Positions 45,947 through 55,411 of a DNA stretch of 64,000 nucleotides are shown piece by piece. The translations under genes were made by a program, and so were the position numbers. This DNA comes from Vibrio sp. J1-1 (lineage in GTDB: Bacteria; Pseudomonadota; Gammaproteobacteria; Enterobacterales; Vibrionaceae): positions 186,001 to 250,000 of the forward strand of contig NZ_JAKKCM010000003.1 of the NCBI RefSeq assembly GCF_021728395.1, given 5' to 3'. The notes beneath the pieces were generated by a model. It saw only the letters and a list, made by a program, of their open reading frames with translations. It searched no databases and was not told the origin of the DNA. Numbering within the stretch: position 1 is the stretch's first letter; each line of letters begins with the position of its first letter.

Positions 45947-46906
45947 ATGGGGTTTATGATTGAGCATTGGGATTTTTCAACGCCAATAGCAACTCAAGAA
46001 GTGACGACAGAAGTGACGACATCACAAGACATCAAAGCGAAACATTGGTATCACTGCGAAAGACTACATCCAGATATTCGTGGCTGGCTGGAGCAAAATC
46101 AAGTCCCTAAAGCAACCGTCGATCATTTACTCGCCGATGAGAGCCGCCCATCTTTCCATCCTTTGGACGACGAAAACTTCATGTTGATTCTTCGCGGCAT
46201 CAATATGAATGAGAATGCGTCCCCTGAAGATATGCTCAGTATTCGGATTTTGTATTTCCAAGGTGCGTTGATTTCAACACGAAAGATCCCATCGCGTGCG
46301 ATTATGGAGATTCGCCAAGCCTTGGCTGAACAGAAGGGACCGAAGAGTTTGGCAAGTCTGCTCAACCAAATTATCGAAGGGTTAAATGGTAAGATCGACC
46401 TTTATTTGGATACAATTGAAGAAACCCTGAACCACTTCGACGTTAATGATGAGTCGACTTATAAGCATATCTCTGCTCAAAAGGCGCTTATCTCCATCAA
46501 GCGCTTTATTCGCCCTCAACAGTACGCGATCCGCGATTTGCTTGAATCTAACTCTGATCTCGTGGTTTCCAGACCACATCAGTACCGATTCGCGCACAAC
46601 AACATTACGCGTATTAACGAAACCATCGATTTTTATCTGGGCGAAGTGGCCTTATTCCAGGAAGAGATCAAACATAACCGTGATGACAAAACCAATAAAA
46701 ACAGCTATCTGTTTACGTTGGTGGCCACCATTTTCTTACCAACCAGTTTCCTGACTGGCCTGTTGGGTATTAATATTGGCGGCATGCCTGGCGTAGACTC
46801 CTCTACCGCCTTCATTTGGTTCTGCGTTGCGTTAATTATTATATTTGGTCTGGAATGGCTGCTGTTGAAACGCTTTGGGTTAACAAACAAAAACGACAAC
46901 GAGTAA
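45947..46906 (+). CDS. zntB: zinc transporter ZntB (CorA family)
   Basis: ZntB is a pentameric CorA-type channel that moves Zn2+ across the inner membrane. The large cytoplasmic funnel (residues 1-255) includes RGWLEQNQVPKATVDHLLADESRPSFHPLDDENFMLILRGINMN and IRPQQYAIRDLLES; two C-terminal helices follow, the first ending in the selectivity loop GINIGGMPG (ZntB/CorA GxN). AAGG is 7 bases before the ATG. The length of 319 is near E. coli ZntB (327). It is monocistronic and converges on nnrS. Confidence 0.9.
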   Translation: MGFMIEHWDFSTPIATQEVTTEVTTSQDIKAKHWYHCERLHPDIRGWLEQNQVPKATVDHLLADESRPSFHPLDDENFMLILRGINMNENASPEDMLSIRILYFQGALISTRKIPSRAIMEIRQALAEQKGPKSLASLLNQIIEGLNGKIDLYLDTIEETLNHFDVNDESTYKHISAQKALISIKRFIRPQQYAIRDLLESNSDLVVSRPHQYRFAHNNITRINETIDFYLGEVALFQEEIKHNRDDKTNKNSYLFTLVATIFLPTSFLTGLLGINIGGMPGVDSSTAFIWFCVALIIIFGLEWLLLKRFGLTNKNDNE

Positions 46907-46922
46907 TTTGCTCAAAATGCAC

Positions 46923-46950
46923 AAAGAGGAGATCACACCTCCTCTTTTAT
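46923..46950. terminator. bidirectional terminator between zntB and nnrS
   Basis: AAAGAGGAG/CTCCTCTTT with a 7-base loop. The plus strand continues TTATCGG and the minus strand TGTGC, so it is stronger for zntB. Confidence 0.75.
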
Positions 46951-46962
46951 CGGTCTACCTTT

Positions 46963-48147
46963 TTATCCTGGGTGGCCATCAGCACGTGGCGTAATCAACA
47001 TCAAACCAAATCGCCACACAAACATCCCAAACGCTAATATCCACAACCCGCCACTGATGTCTATCCACAACATCATTCTGGCAGGGTCTAATATCATACC
47101 AAAACTGCGAACTACTGCTGCGGCAATAATCGCAGCGAAGGCGATACTCATATTTGGTCCTTTGTAAATCATACGCCCCGTATGCCCCATGGTAACACGC
47201 GAAATCATCGCTAAAATCAAACCGCCTAAGGCACCTATCGCGAATAAGTGAATCAAGTTATGGGTCGCAAAGGCATCGTCCCAAATACCGCGTAATAGCA
47301 AACTCAATGGCAAGCATAAATACGCCGCATGCAGCGACCAAACCAGTGGTTCACTTAAAGTTAGCCATGGTTTCCAGCGTAAGAAGCGAACAAGCTGAGC
47401 CAGACCTGCGAACACCATCAAAGGTTGACCAAGTTCAGAAAACGTTACAGGGAAGAAGCTTAAGATAAACAGCATTACCAATGGCAAGTTAGCCAGCCAT
47501 TCAAGCCACACCAAAGGTTGCGCTTTTTCGAAATTAAAGCGACGTGCAGTAAAAAATGGAATGACTCTTGCGCCCATCACCGACAATAGCAAGGTAAACC
47601 ACCACAGCATCGCGTGCCAAACCGCCGCAGAAGAAAATGGTGGCATGCCCTTCACCGTCGCATAGCTGGCAAAGTTAGCAAAGATCGCCAATAAGAACAG
47701 CGGGACAAAAAACAGGTTTCGCCAACCTTTAGAGCGGTATACTCGAATCCCTACCTCATAAGCCACAAACAATAAAAATAACGCTTCGATCGTGCTCGTT
47801 AACCACAAAGGGACGGGCGTCCAAAGTAAGATCCTAGGCATAAGCCACAAAGCAAAAATAGCCAAAAGTGTGTAGTGCTTCGTACCATTTATTCCCGTCC
47901 AGTTCTGTACCGCTGTTAATACAAAGCCAGCAACGATCGCCATTGAGAAACCAAACAACATTTCATGGACATGCCACCAAAGTGCAGGAACGCGCAGTGC
48001 ACTTGGCTGCCCGGTCTGGAACATCCACACCCACAAGGCAATCGCGACGATGGCGTACATTGCGCCAAATAGGAAAAACGGTCGAAACCCTAAGCGCAGC
48101 CATGCAGGGATTTTCTCTTCCACTTTTTTATCGGTGATATTCAGCAT
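46963..48147 (-). CDS. nnrS: NnrS family heme-copper membrane protein
   Basis: NnrS is a 12-helix inner-membrane heme and copper protein linked to protection against nitric oxide and nitrosative stress. The 394-residue product shows family marks: RLGFRPFFLFGAMYA near the N-terminus, WWHVHEMLFGFSMAIVAGFVLTAVQNWTG (about 52-80), and HLFAIGALGGLILAMISRVTMGHTGR (about 295-320) with histidines likely to bind heme. An NsrR-type palindrome lies 63 bp before the start, as expected for a member of the NO-responsive NsrR regulon. It is transcribed alone. Confidence 0.92.
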   Translation of the reverse strand: MLNITDKKVEEKIPAWLRLGFRPFFLFGAMYAIVAIALWVWMFQTGQPSALRVPALWWHVHEMLFGFSMAIVAGFVLTAVQNWTGINGTKHYTLLAIFALWLMPRILLWTPVPLWLTSTIEALFLLFVAYEVGIRVYRSKGWRNLFFVPLFLLAIFANFASYATVKGMPPFSSAAVWHAMLWWFTLLLSVMGARVIPFFTARRFNFEKAQPLVWLEWLANLPLVMLFILSFFPVTFSELGQPLMVFAGLAQLVRFLRWKPWLTLSEPLVWSLHAAYLCLPLSLLLRGIWDDAFATHNLIHLFAIGALGGLILAMISRVTMGHTGRMIYKGPNMSIAFAAIIAAAVVRSFGMILDPARMMLWIDISGGLWILAFGMFVWRFGLMLITPRADGHPG

Positions 48148-48209
48148 TATATTGCCCTCAAGCTGGTTTCGATGCTGGGTGATTCAACTACAGAATTGAT
48201 GCTACCATA

Positions 48210-48232
48210 AACATACATTAAAAATACATGTT
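48210..48232. promoter_or_regulatory. NsrR operator of nnrS
   Basis: A 23-bp imperfect palindrome with arms AACATGTATTT and AATGTATGTT (minus-strand reading). It agrees at about 19 of 23 positions with the known gammaproteobacterial NsrR consensus (AAGATGYATTT and its complement). It sits 63 bp upstream of nnrS and 102 bp from the divergent gene at 48334. Confidence 0.75.
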
Positions 48233-48333
48233 TATAAACAGGATTATACTTTAGGGGTAAATTTGTGCTTCAGCGTAAGGTTAGGTATAAAGCAAATAGT
48301 GACCGAAAGAAATAAAGACAGGAACGCAATAAG

Positions 48334-48885
48334 ATGTACATATTTGGCTATGGCAGCTTGATCAATTCTGCCTCGCGAAAGTTGACAGGACAAACCGGAA
48401 CAGCGATTCCAGTCATCGCTCACGGACTGGTTCGCTACTGGGGCAAAATCGATGACACTTACACCTTGTCTCCATTGGTCGTTAACGAAGGCCAAGGGCA
48501 GGTCAATGGTGTGTTACTTGAAGTCAATGATGAAGCTTTAGCAGAATTTGATCGCCGAGAACGTGGCTATCACCGCATTCAGCTTCGCCCCGATAAAATT
48601 GAAACAGACTTGCCATTTAATCCCGAACACACTATTTGGGTCTATATAAAAGATGAACCACTGCCACCCTGTTCAAATAGCCCAATAATGCAAAGTTACG
48701 TCGATACCGTTTTGGCGGGTTGTCTGGAGGTTTCCCACGCTTTTGCTGAGCACTTTGTTAGGCATACCCTGGGTTGGCAACACGCAAAAGAGAATGATCG
48801 CCATCAACCAAAGTACGGCAATCTCGCGGGTGTCCAAGATCATCACTATGAGTTGATTGACGCGCTAATCGCTCAACATGCTTAG
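48334..48885 (+). CDS. gamma-glutamylcyclotransferase-like protein
   Basis: The 183-residue protein has the gamma-glutamylcyclotransferase (AIG2/GGCT) fold. It begins with the dinucleotide-like loop YIFGYGSLINSASR (about 2-15), then RGLVRYWG-type sequence (HGLVRYWGKIDD) and the segment LAEFDRRERGYHRIQL (about 70-86), where a glutamate acts as the catalytic acid/base in the family. The likely action is on gamma-glutamyl compounds such as glutathione fragments, giving 5-oxoproline; the true substrate is unknown. It is divergent from nnrS and monocistronic. Confidence 0.82.
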   Translation: MYIFGYGSLINSASRKLTGQTGTAIPVIAHGLVRYWGKIDDTYTLSPLVVNEGQGQVNGVLLEVNDEALAEFDRRERGYHRIQLRPDKIETDLPFNPEHTIWVYIKDEPLPPCSNSPIMQSYVDTVLAGCLEVSHAFAEHFVRHTLGWQHAKENDRHQPKYGNLAGVQDHHYELIDALIAQHA

Positions 48886-48967
48886 TTTCTGTACCTAATA
48901 GTGCAAAGCTTTTTTAACTCTCGATAAAGATGAAGCTCTTGGTCAGGAATCTACTACCTCTCAGATG

Positions 48968-49022
48968 GGTATAACGTTTACAGTGTAATAAATTCAATAT
49001 TTACATAAAGTAAACGTTCAAC
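48968..49022. promoter_or_regulatory. two candidate GalR/LacI-type operators before galR
   Basis: Site 1 has AACGTTTACA (48973-48982) and site 2 has GTAAACGTT (49010-49018); each contains one perfect half of GTGTAAACGTTTACAC with a degenerate other half. The two CG centres are exactly 40 bp apart. This suggests autoregulation of the repressor gene at 49112. Confidence 0.4.
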
Positions 49023-49111
49023 AACACATAAAACACAAGGCCAAATTGCACTGGTTACACATCGGGTGTTTAATACTTTCAGTCAAATGTTCTCGTCCAT
49101 AAAGGTCAAAT

Positions 49112-50110
49112 ATGGCAACCATCAAAGATGTTGCAAAAGAAGCCGGTGTATCGGTCGCCACCGTCTCTCGCGTAATCAATAAATCACCAAAAGCGAGCCA
49201 AAATTCGATTGATGCTGTGACACAAGCTATGAGCAAATTAGGGTATCGCCCTAATGCCGCAGCCCGAGCATTAGTTAGCCAGAGCACCAATACTATTGGT
49301 GTACTGGTAAGCGATGTATCCGATCCGTTTTTCGGTACCTTAGTAAAGTCAGTCGACAACGTAGCACGTGACAACGGAAAGCACATTTTGATTGGCAATG
49401 GTTACCATAATGCGGACGACGAACGCCGGGCTTTAGATTTATTGGTCAACAGCCGCTGTGATGCTCTTGTCATTCACGCCAAAGGCCTCTCTGACGAGGA
49501 ATTGATCGCCTACGCTCAGGAAGTAAAAGGGATGGTTATCATCAATCGCCATATTCCACAATTGGCCGAACGCTGTATTTCACTCGATAACCGCAAAGGT
49601 GCCTTCTTGGCCACTGAATATTTGATCCGTCACGGGCATCGCAAGATCGCTTGTATCGCCTCTTCTCACGACATCGAAGATACCGACGAACGCCTGCAAG
49701 GTTATCAAACGGCACTAAAAGAACACGGCATTGAGCTGTCAAAAAGCTACATCGAATATGGTGAGCCAAACAGTGATGGTGGCGAAGTAGCAATGACCAA
49801 CCTGCTGACTAAGTCGCTCGAAATAACGGGGGTTGTCGCCTATAACGACTACATGGCCGCAGGAGCTTTAGCGACATTGGATCAAAACGGTATTGAGACC
49901 CCACAACAAGTCTCAATGGTGGGATTTGATGACGGATTAATTGCTCGTTTTGTCCATCCAAGCTTAACCACCATCCGCTATCCTATTGAAATGATGGCAG
50001 AGCGCGCTACTCGTTTAGCATTAGCGCTTTCTCGTAACGAAAAAGTTGAAGATGAGACGATCATTTTTAGCCCTACGTTGGTTCGCAGAGATTCAGTGGC
50101 AAAATTATAA
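49112..50110 (+). CDS. galR: LacI-family repressor, GalR/GalS type
   Basis: This repressor is closely similar along its length to E. coli GalR/GalS. The helix-turn-helix and hinge are ATIKDVAKEAGVSVATVSRVINKSPKASQNSIDAV (about residues 2-36) and YRPNAAARALVSQ (46-58). The periplasmic-binding-protein-like core has GVLVSDVSDPFFGTLVKSVD, NGYHNADDERRALDLL, SLDNRKGAFLATEYLIRHGHRKIACI and the closing FSPTLVRRDSVAKL. Galactose is the expected inducer. No gal genes are in the window. A second LacI-type gene follows after 62 bp. Confidence 0.87.
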   Translation: MATIKDVAKEAGVSVATVSRVINKSPKASQNSIDAVTQAMSKLGYRPNAAARALVSQSTNTIGVLVSDVSDPFFGTLVKSVDNVARDNGKHILIGNGYHNADDERRALDLLVNSRCDALVIHAKGLSDEELIAYAQEVKGMVIINRHIPQLAERCISLDNRKGAFLATEYLIRHGHRKIACIASSHDIEDTDERLQGYQTALKEHGIELSKSYIEYGEPNSDGGEVAMTNLLTKSLEITGVVAYNDYMAAGALATLDQNGIETPQQVSMVGFDDGLIARFVHPSLTTIRYPIEMMAERATRLALALSRNEKVEDETIIFSPTLVRRDSVAKL

Positions 50111-50142
50111 TTGAGCAACAAGAACTTACCGCACTAGGTTAA

Positions 50143-51165
<1,023 letters not shown>

Positions 51166-51171
51166 ACATTC

Positions 51172-52089
51172 TCACCGAGAAGTAATCGTTTCTGCTACTA
51201 ACTTTCTCAACCAGGTGCCTTTCTCATCATTTGCACGACTGGTATGCCACAGCATAGAAATATCAAAATCCGCCACCACAATAGGTGGCTGAACCTTCAC
51301 TAAATCATCAGAAATACCTTCAGCCAGCGCCATTTTTTCCGGCACTATCGCGATGAGGTCTCGCTGTTTAAGTAAATGACGAATAGTAAGAAAGTTACGC
51401 GAAGCCACGGTGACCTGACGGCTCAAACCAAGCTCTGCGAGCTTTTGGTCTACTTGTGTCTTTAAGCTTCCGTCTGGACTAACCAATGCTTGCTTGATGT
51501 TGGCAAACTCGTTGACAGATAACTCAGCCTTACCGTTCAACACCTGCTTGTCACATAAACAAACGTGTTTCTCGGTATAGAGGTACTGACTAGAAAAATC
51601 CTCTTCAAGAGCAGGTATGCTACCAATCACAAGATCTAACTTATCTCGCTCCGTTCGTTGCATGTAATTACTTCGATCCACATTAATAAAGCTGATTTTC
51701 GCGTCAGGTGCTTGCCTGTGAATTTCATCATAAATGAACGGAGCAAAGATGAATTCGGCGTAGTCAGTTAAGCCTATGCGACACACACCCGAGTAACTTT
51801 CCGGCTCAAATACTGGCTTGGTCAGCAGCTCTTTGGCGATGGAATCCAACAGCGTATGTACGGTTGGCGCGATATTGTGTGCATGCTCTGTAGGTTCCAT
51901 TTTGTGACCTTTACGCTCGAATAGAGGATCATCAAAAAGTAACCGTAAACGAGACAAACTATGGCTCATCGCGGATTGGCTAACACAGCTATTCTCAGCC
52001 GCTAAACTGACACTCCGATAGCGATATAGGTAAGAAAATGTCACCAACAAATTTAAGTCAATATTGCGCCATTGGACTTCGTCTTTCAC
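51172..52089 (-). CDS. LysR-type transcriptional regulator
   Basis: The 305-residue LTTR begins with GTG at 52087-52089 (MKDEVQWRNIDLNLLVTFSYL). The winged helix-turn-helix is DLNLLVTFSYLYRYRSVSLAAENSCVSQSAMSHSLSRLRLLFDDPLFERKGHKMEPTEHA (about 11-70), of the NodD/LeuO-like class. The effector domain follows. It diverges from chrA across 115 bp, where an imperfect dyad (ATTCAGATTA and a partial complement near 52123-52143) could be its operator. It converges tightly (6 bp) on the LacI gene upstream. Its ligand is unknown. Confidence 0.9.
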   Translation of the reverse strand: MKDEVQWRNIDLNLLVTFSYLYRYRSVSLAAENSCVSQSAMSHSLSRLRLLFDDPLFERKGHKMEPTEHAHNIAPTVHTLLDSIAKELLTKPVFEPESYSGVCRIGLTDYAEFIFAPFIYDEIHRQAPDAKISFINVDRSNYMQRTERDKLDLVIGSIPALEEDFSSQYLYTEKHVCLCDKQVLNGKAELSVNEFANIKQALVSPDGSLKTQVDQKLAELGLSRQVTVASRNFLTIRHLLKQRDLIAIVPEKMALAEGISDDLVKVQPPIVVADFDISMLWHTSRANDEKGTWLRKLVAETITSR

Positions 52090-52204
52090 TAGAACACCAA
52101 TCCCACTTCATTCATAAATTAAATTCAGATTATCAATTTGAGTCATTTTAAACCACTCGATAAACTAACAACATAAAAATTCTATTCAGATAAATAGGCT
52201 CCAC

Positions 52205-53335
52205 ATGTTCACCATTTTTAAAACTTTCTTCTTGCTGGGTTGGTTTAGCTTCGGTGGCCCTGCTGCTCATATTGGTTATTTTCGGCAGACTTTCGTCGAA
52301 AAGCTCAAATGGCTGGATGACAGCGAATACGCCCAAATCGTTGCATTGAGCCAATTCTTGCCCGGTCCTGGCTCAAGTCAGGTGGGATTTGCATTGGGAT
52401 ATAAACGTGGCGGTTTAGCAGGAGCGTGCGCGGCTTTCGTTGGCTTTACATTGCCTTCAGTGCTCATCATGCTGGTATTAGCCATGGTGAGTAGCCAAGT
52501 CACCGATACGGCTCTGTTTCAAAACATCGTACACGGCTTAAAGTTGATGGCCGTTGTGGTGGTGGCCGATGCAACATGGGGAATGTACAGGAACTTTTGC
52601 CAAACTAAGCTTACGGCTGGGTTATGTGTCGCAACTGCGATCGCACTTTTGCTCGTGCCGGGCGTCACTACTCAGATGCTGGTGTTACTTATCGCTGGTG
52701 TGATCGGCGTACGCCACTTAAAAACAAGCTCTGATGTACCAAAAGAACCATTTAAACCAAGCTTCACACCCTTGGTGATCTTTGCCGTGCTGCTTTTAGG
52801 GTTACCCCTTATTACCCATACAGTACCGATGTTAGGTTTGTTTAACGACTTCTTCCAAGCAGGGAGTTTAGTATTCGGTGGCGGTCACGTGGTACTTCCC
52901 CTATTAGAAAATATCCTTGGCGACCAAATCAGCCAGGATGCATTTTTAACCGGCTATGCAGCTGCACAAGCCGTACCTGGACCTATGTTTACGTTCGCTA
53001 CGTATATAGGCTATCAACTATCGGATACACCCGTGATTGGCGCATTAGTTGCTACACTGGGTATCTTCCTACCAGGCTTCTTATTATTACTTGGCGTATT
53101 AAAAAACTGGCAACAACTGGCAGCGAAACCCGCAGTTTCCGGCGTTGTAAGTGGTGTCAATGCTTCTGTTGTTGGCCTGCTACTAGCAGCACTTTACCAA
53201 CCCGTATTTACCAGTGCCGTCGCAGCACCAATCGATATTGCTTTGGTTATCGTTGGCTTCTATTTGCTTAAAAAGTTGAACGTTTCGATACTGTGGATGA
53301 TAGTGTTTTTTGTTGGGAGTTCGATTTTTAACTAA
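52205..53335 (+). CDS. chrA: chromate transporter ChrA (two-domain CHR)
   Basis: This inner-membrane protein of the CHR superfamily exports chromate, probably in exchange or by membrane potential. Both homologous halves are present: the first with FSFGGPAAHIGYFRQTFVEKLKWLDDSEYAQIVALSQFLPGPGSSQVGFALGYKRGG (about 15-70), the second with FGGGHVVLPLLENILGDQISQDAFLTGYAAAQAVPGPMFTFATYIGY (about 225-275). The PGP and GGxH marks are typical. The length of 376 fits the long-chain CHR class. A divergent LysR regulator probably controls it. Confidence 0.9.
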   Translation: MFTIFKTFFLLGWFSFGGPAAHIGYFRQTFVEKLKWLDDSEYAQIVALSQFLPGPGSSQVGFALGYKRGGLAGACAAFVGFTLPSVLIMLVLAMVSSQVTDTALFQNIVHGLKLMAVVVVADATWGMYRNFCQTKLTAGLCVATAIALLLVPGVTTQMLVLLIAGVIGVRHLKTSSDVPKEPFKPSFTPLVIFAVLLLGLPLITHTVPMLGLFNDFFQAGSLVFGGGHVVLPLLENILGDQISQDAFLTGYAAAQAVPGPMFTFATYIGYQLSDTPVIGALVATLGIFLPGFLLLLGVLKNWQQLAAKPAVSGVVSGVNASVVGLLLAALYQPVFTSAVAAPIDIALVIVGFYLLKKLNVSILWMIVFFVGSSIFN

Positions 53336-53339
53336 AAAT

Positions 53340-53367
53340 TGAGCACCATTATTCCTAACGGTGCTCA
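53340..53367 (-). terminator. terminator of the tad operon (and chrA)
   Basis: TGAGCACC/GGTGCTCA, 8-bp stem, 12-base loop. The minus strand continues ATTTTTAG, so it fits the end of the tad operon 47 bp after tadD; for chrA the T-run is lacking. Confidence 0.7.
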
Positions 53368-53413
53368 TCAATATAGGTTCAAGTAACAATTTTAACTGTC
53401 GAGGAGATACTCT

Positions 53414-54430
53414 TTACTGTAGGAATGCTTTAGACGTATCTCTATCAGCCCTTACCATAGCTAATGCACGTTCTAAGTTTTCATTCGCTTTTGCATAGTA
53501 GGATGGACTCTGATCGATAGCCTCTTGTAGGTAAGGAATCGCTTCTCCAGGCTGTCCCCTTAGAATTAGGAAATAGCCTACGCTGTTTAATGCTTCAGAT
53601 GTAGACATGTGCTGTCCAAAAATACCTAACGCTTTACGTGGCTCCCCTTGAGCTATAGCGATTAAACCCAAATTATTAATCGCTTTTTCATTACTATTAT
53701 TTAAGTTCAAAGCGGCATTAGTAAAATAAGATGCTTTTCCGTAATCACCAACCATATAATAAGAATAACCAAGGCTTACAAGAGCCCTTGCATTATAAGG
53801 TTTAATGTCTAGTGCCTTGCGTAAGAATGCTTGAGCTATTTCATGCTTATTATTGATATCATAAAGAACGCCTAAACCTACATACGCATTGACAGGTGAT
53901 TTTTCGTCATACCTTAGAGGTAGAATACCCTCGCTAGATATGTTACTGACTGTTATATTTCCCTGGCCTCCAAGACGCAACTGATCTGCATTTAGAGCAC
54001 GTAAATAATAACTTAGCCCAACATCTTTACGGCCTTGCTTGGTGTTGAGTTTTCCAAGCTCTTCAAGTGAACCAATATGATTTGGGTTTTCAGTTAGAGA
54101 AGCTCGATATGACTTATCGGCTAACTCAAAATCATTTCGTGACTCATGTATTCGTCCAATAGTATAAAGTGTCTTGTCTTTGTGAACGCCATCTTCAAAC
54201 GTAAGAGAGCGTATATATTCATACAAGGCAAGGTCAGTATTATTACTCGTTAATGCAGCATCACCACGAGATATTGCTTCTTCTTCGTTAACTGGTGGTT
54301 CATCATTGGTCAAAGCCTCAACAGGTTTTCCAGAATATAAACTTTGATCGAAAGCCGCCTGTTTTGTTTCATTGTTTGCACATCCAGAAATCAATAGCGC
54401 ACAAAATGTAAGCGTATAAACGTTCCACAT
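53414..54430 (-). CDS. tadD: TadD-like TPR lipoprotein
   Basis: TadD is thought to be a pilotin-like outer-membrane lipoprotein helping secretin assembly in the Tad/Flp pilus machine. The 338-residue product has lipobox ISGC (cysteine near residue 17). From about residue 95 there are tandem tetratricopeptide repeats, for example LYTIGRIHESRNDFELADKSYRASLTENPNHIGSLEELGKL and ALVSLGYSYYMVGDYGKASYFTNAALNLNNSNEKAINNLG. It is the last gene of the operon, 33 bp after tadC, followed by a terminator. Confidence 0.85.
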   Translation of the reverse strand: MWNVYTLTFCALLISGCANNETKQAAFDQSLYSGKPVEALTNDEPPVNEEEAISRGDAALTSNNTDLALYEYIRSLTFEDGVHKDKTLYTIGRIHESRNDFELADKSYRASLTENPNHIGSLEELGKLNTKQGRKDVGLSYYLRALNADQLRLGGQGNITVSNISSEGILPLRYDEKSPVNAYVGLGVLYDINNKHEIAQAFLRKALDIKPYNARALVSLGYSYYMVGDYGKASYFTNAALNLNNSNEKAINNLGLIAIAQGEPRKALGIFGQHMSTSEALNSVGYFLILRGQPGEAIPYLQEAIDQSPSYYAKANENLERALAMVRADRDTSKAFLQ

Positions 54431-54463
54431 AATATTCCCTTTCTATGTTCTTATATTAATTTA

Positions 54464-55411
54464 TTATTTAAATGCTTCTGCTAGTTGAATCAATGAAGGC
54501 CCTATTGCAACGATAAAAAAGCAAGGCCAAATGAATAACACCATTGGAAACATCATTTTTACCGGAATTTTGGCCGCAATTTCTTCCGCGGCTTGCTGCC
54601 TCTTGTCTCTATAATCTTCGGTATATTCTCGTAAAGAATCAACCAAACTCCCACCAACTCGAGACGCGTGACTTAACATACTGACAAGTCCCATGAACTC
54701 TTCTAAACCGGTCCTCACAACAAACTCTCTCAAACTATCTGGCATAGACTTCCCTGCCTGAATTTTCATACAAACAGTATCAAGTTCATCGGCTAAGTCA
54801 GGGTGGGATATCACCATTTCGTCAGCAACACGGCGTAAAGAGGCATTAAAGCCAAGTCCAGACTCAGTACACACAACCAACAGATCCAACATGTCAGCGA
54901 CACCAGAACGAATGCGATTTTGACGTTTCTTCCCCATTCTCTTGAGTATGAAGTCTGGCAAAACTAGTCCAACAAACGCACATGCAGCCATCAGAATATA
55001 TAGGTTATTAGACTTTGATAATGATAAGTAAAGACCAAACGCTATTAGTAACCCTAAAATTGTTGTCAAAGATTTAATCGAATAAAAAAGTGAAAGAGCA
55101 TTTTTCTGGTGGAATCCCGCATGCATTAATAGCATTCTATTGGTTTGACGATCTTTTTCATTACCACTGGCAGTAAGAGGTGCTAGAGACTCTAATGTGT
55201 TCATCACTTTTTCGTTTCTAGAAGAACTTTGAACACTTTCCCCTGTCGATATCTCTGATAACTTTCGTTTTACAGGGGAGTTGACCCCAATAATTATATA
55301 TCCAACCGTCAAAACAAAAAGTACTGTTGTTATTAAAATAAACAACATAAAGAGCATATCTTGACTGATATTGAAATTTACAAGGAAGTTATTGATTATA
55401 TCCATAATCAC
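54464..55411 (-). CDS. tadC: Tad pilus inner-membrane protein TadC
   Basis: TadC is one of the two GspF/PilC-like platform proteins of the Flp pilus secretion machine. The 315-residue protein has an N-terminal helix (about 18-43), and the T2SSF domain with GVADMLDLLVVCTESGLGFNASLRRVADEM (about 170-200), LREFVVRTGLEEFMGLVSMLSHASRVGGSLVDSLREY, and a final hydrophobic pair ending IGPSLIQLAEAFK. Its start overlaps the tadB stop by ATGA. Base composition looks more AT-rich than the core genes nearby (by eye). Confidence 0.92.
   Translation of the reverse strand: MIMDIINNFLVNFNISQDMLFMLFILITTVLFVLTVGYIIIGVNSPVKRKLSEISTGESVQSSSRNEKVMNTLESLAPLTASGNEKDRQTNRMLLMHAGFHQKNALSLFYSIKSLTTILGLLIAFGLYLSLSKSNNLYILMAACAFVGLVLPDFILKRMGKKRQNRIRSGVADMLDLLVVCTESGLGFNASLRRVADEMVISHPDLADELDTVCMKIQAGKSMPDSLREFVVRTGLEEFMGLVSMLSHASRVGGSLVDSLREYTEDYRDKRQQAAEEIAAKIPVKMMFPMVLFIWPCFFIVAIGPSLIQLAEAFK

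Noticed and set aside
55389-55410. TTATTGATTATATCCATAATC as a second LuxR-type operator
   Set aside because: Only one half matches; the other has several mismatches, and it lies within the first codons of tadC in mid-operon.
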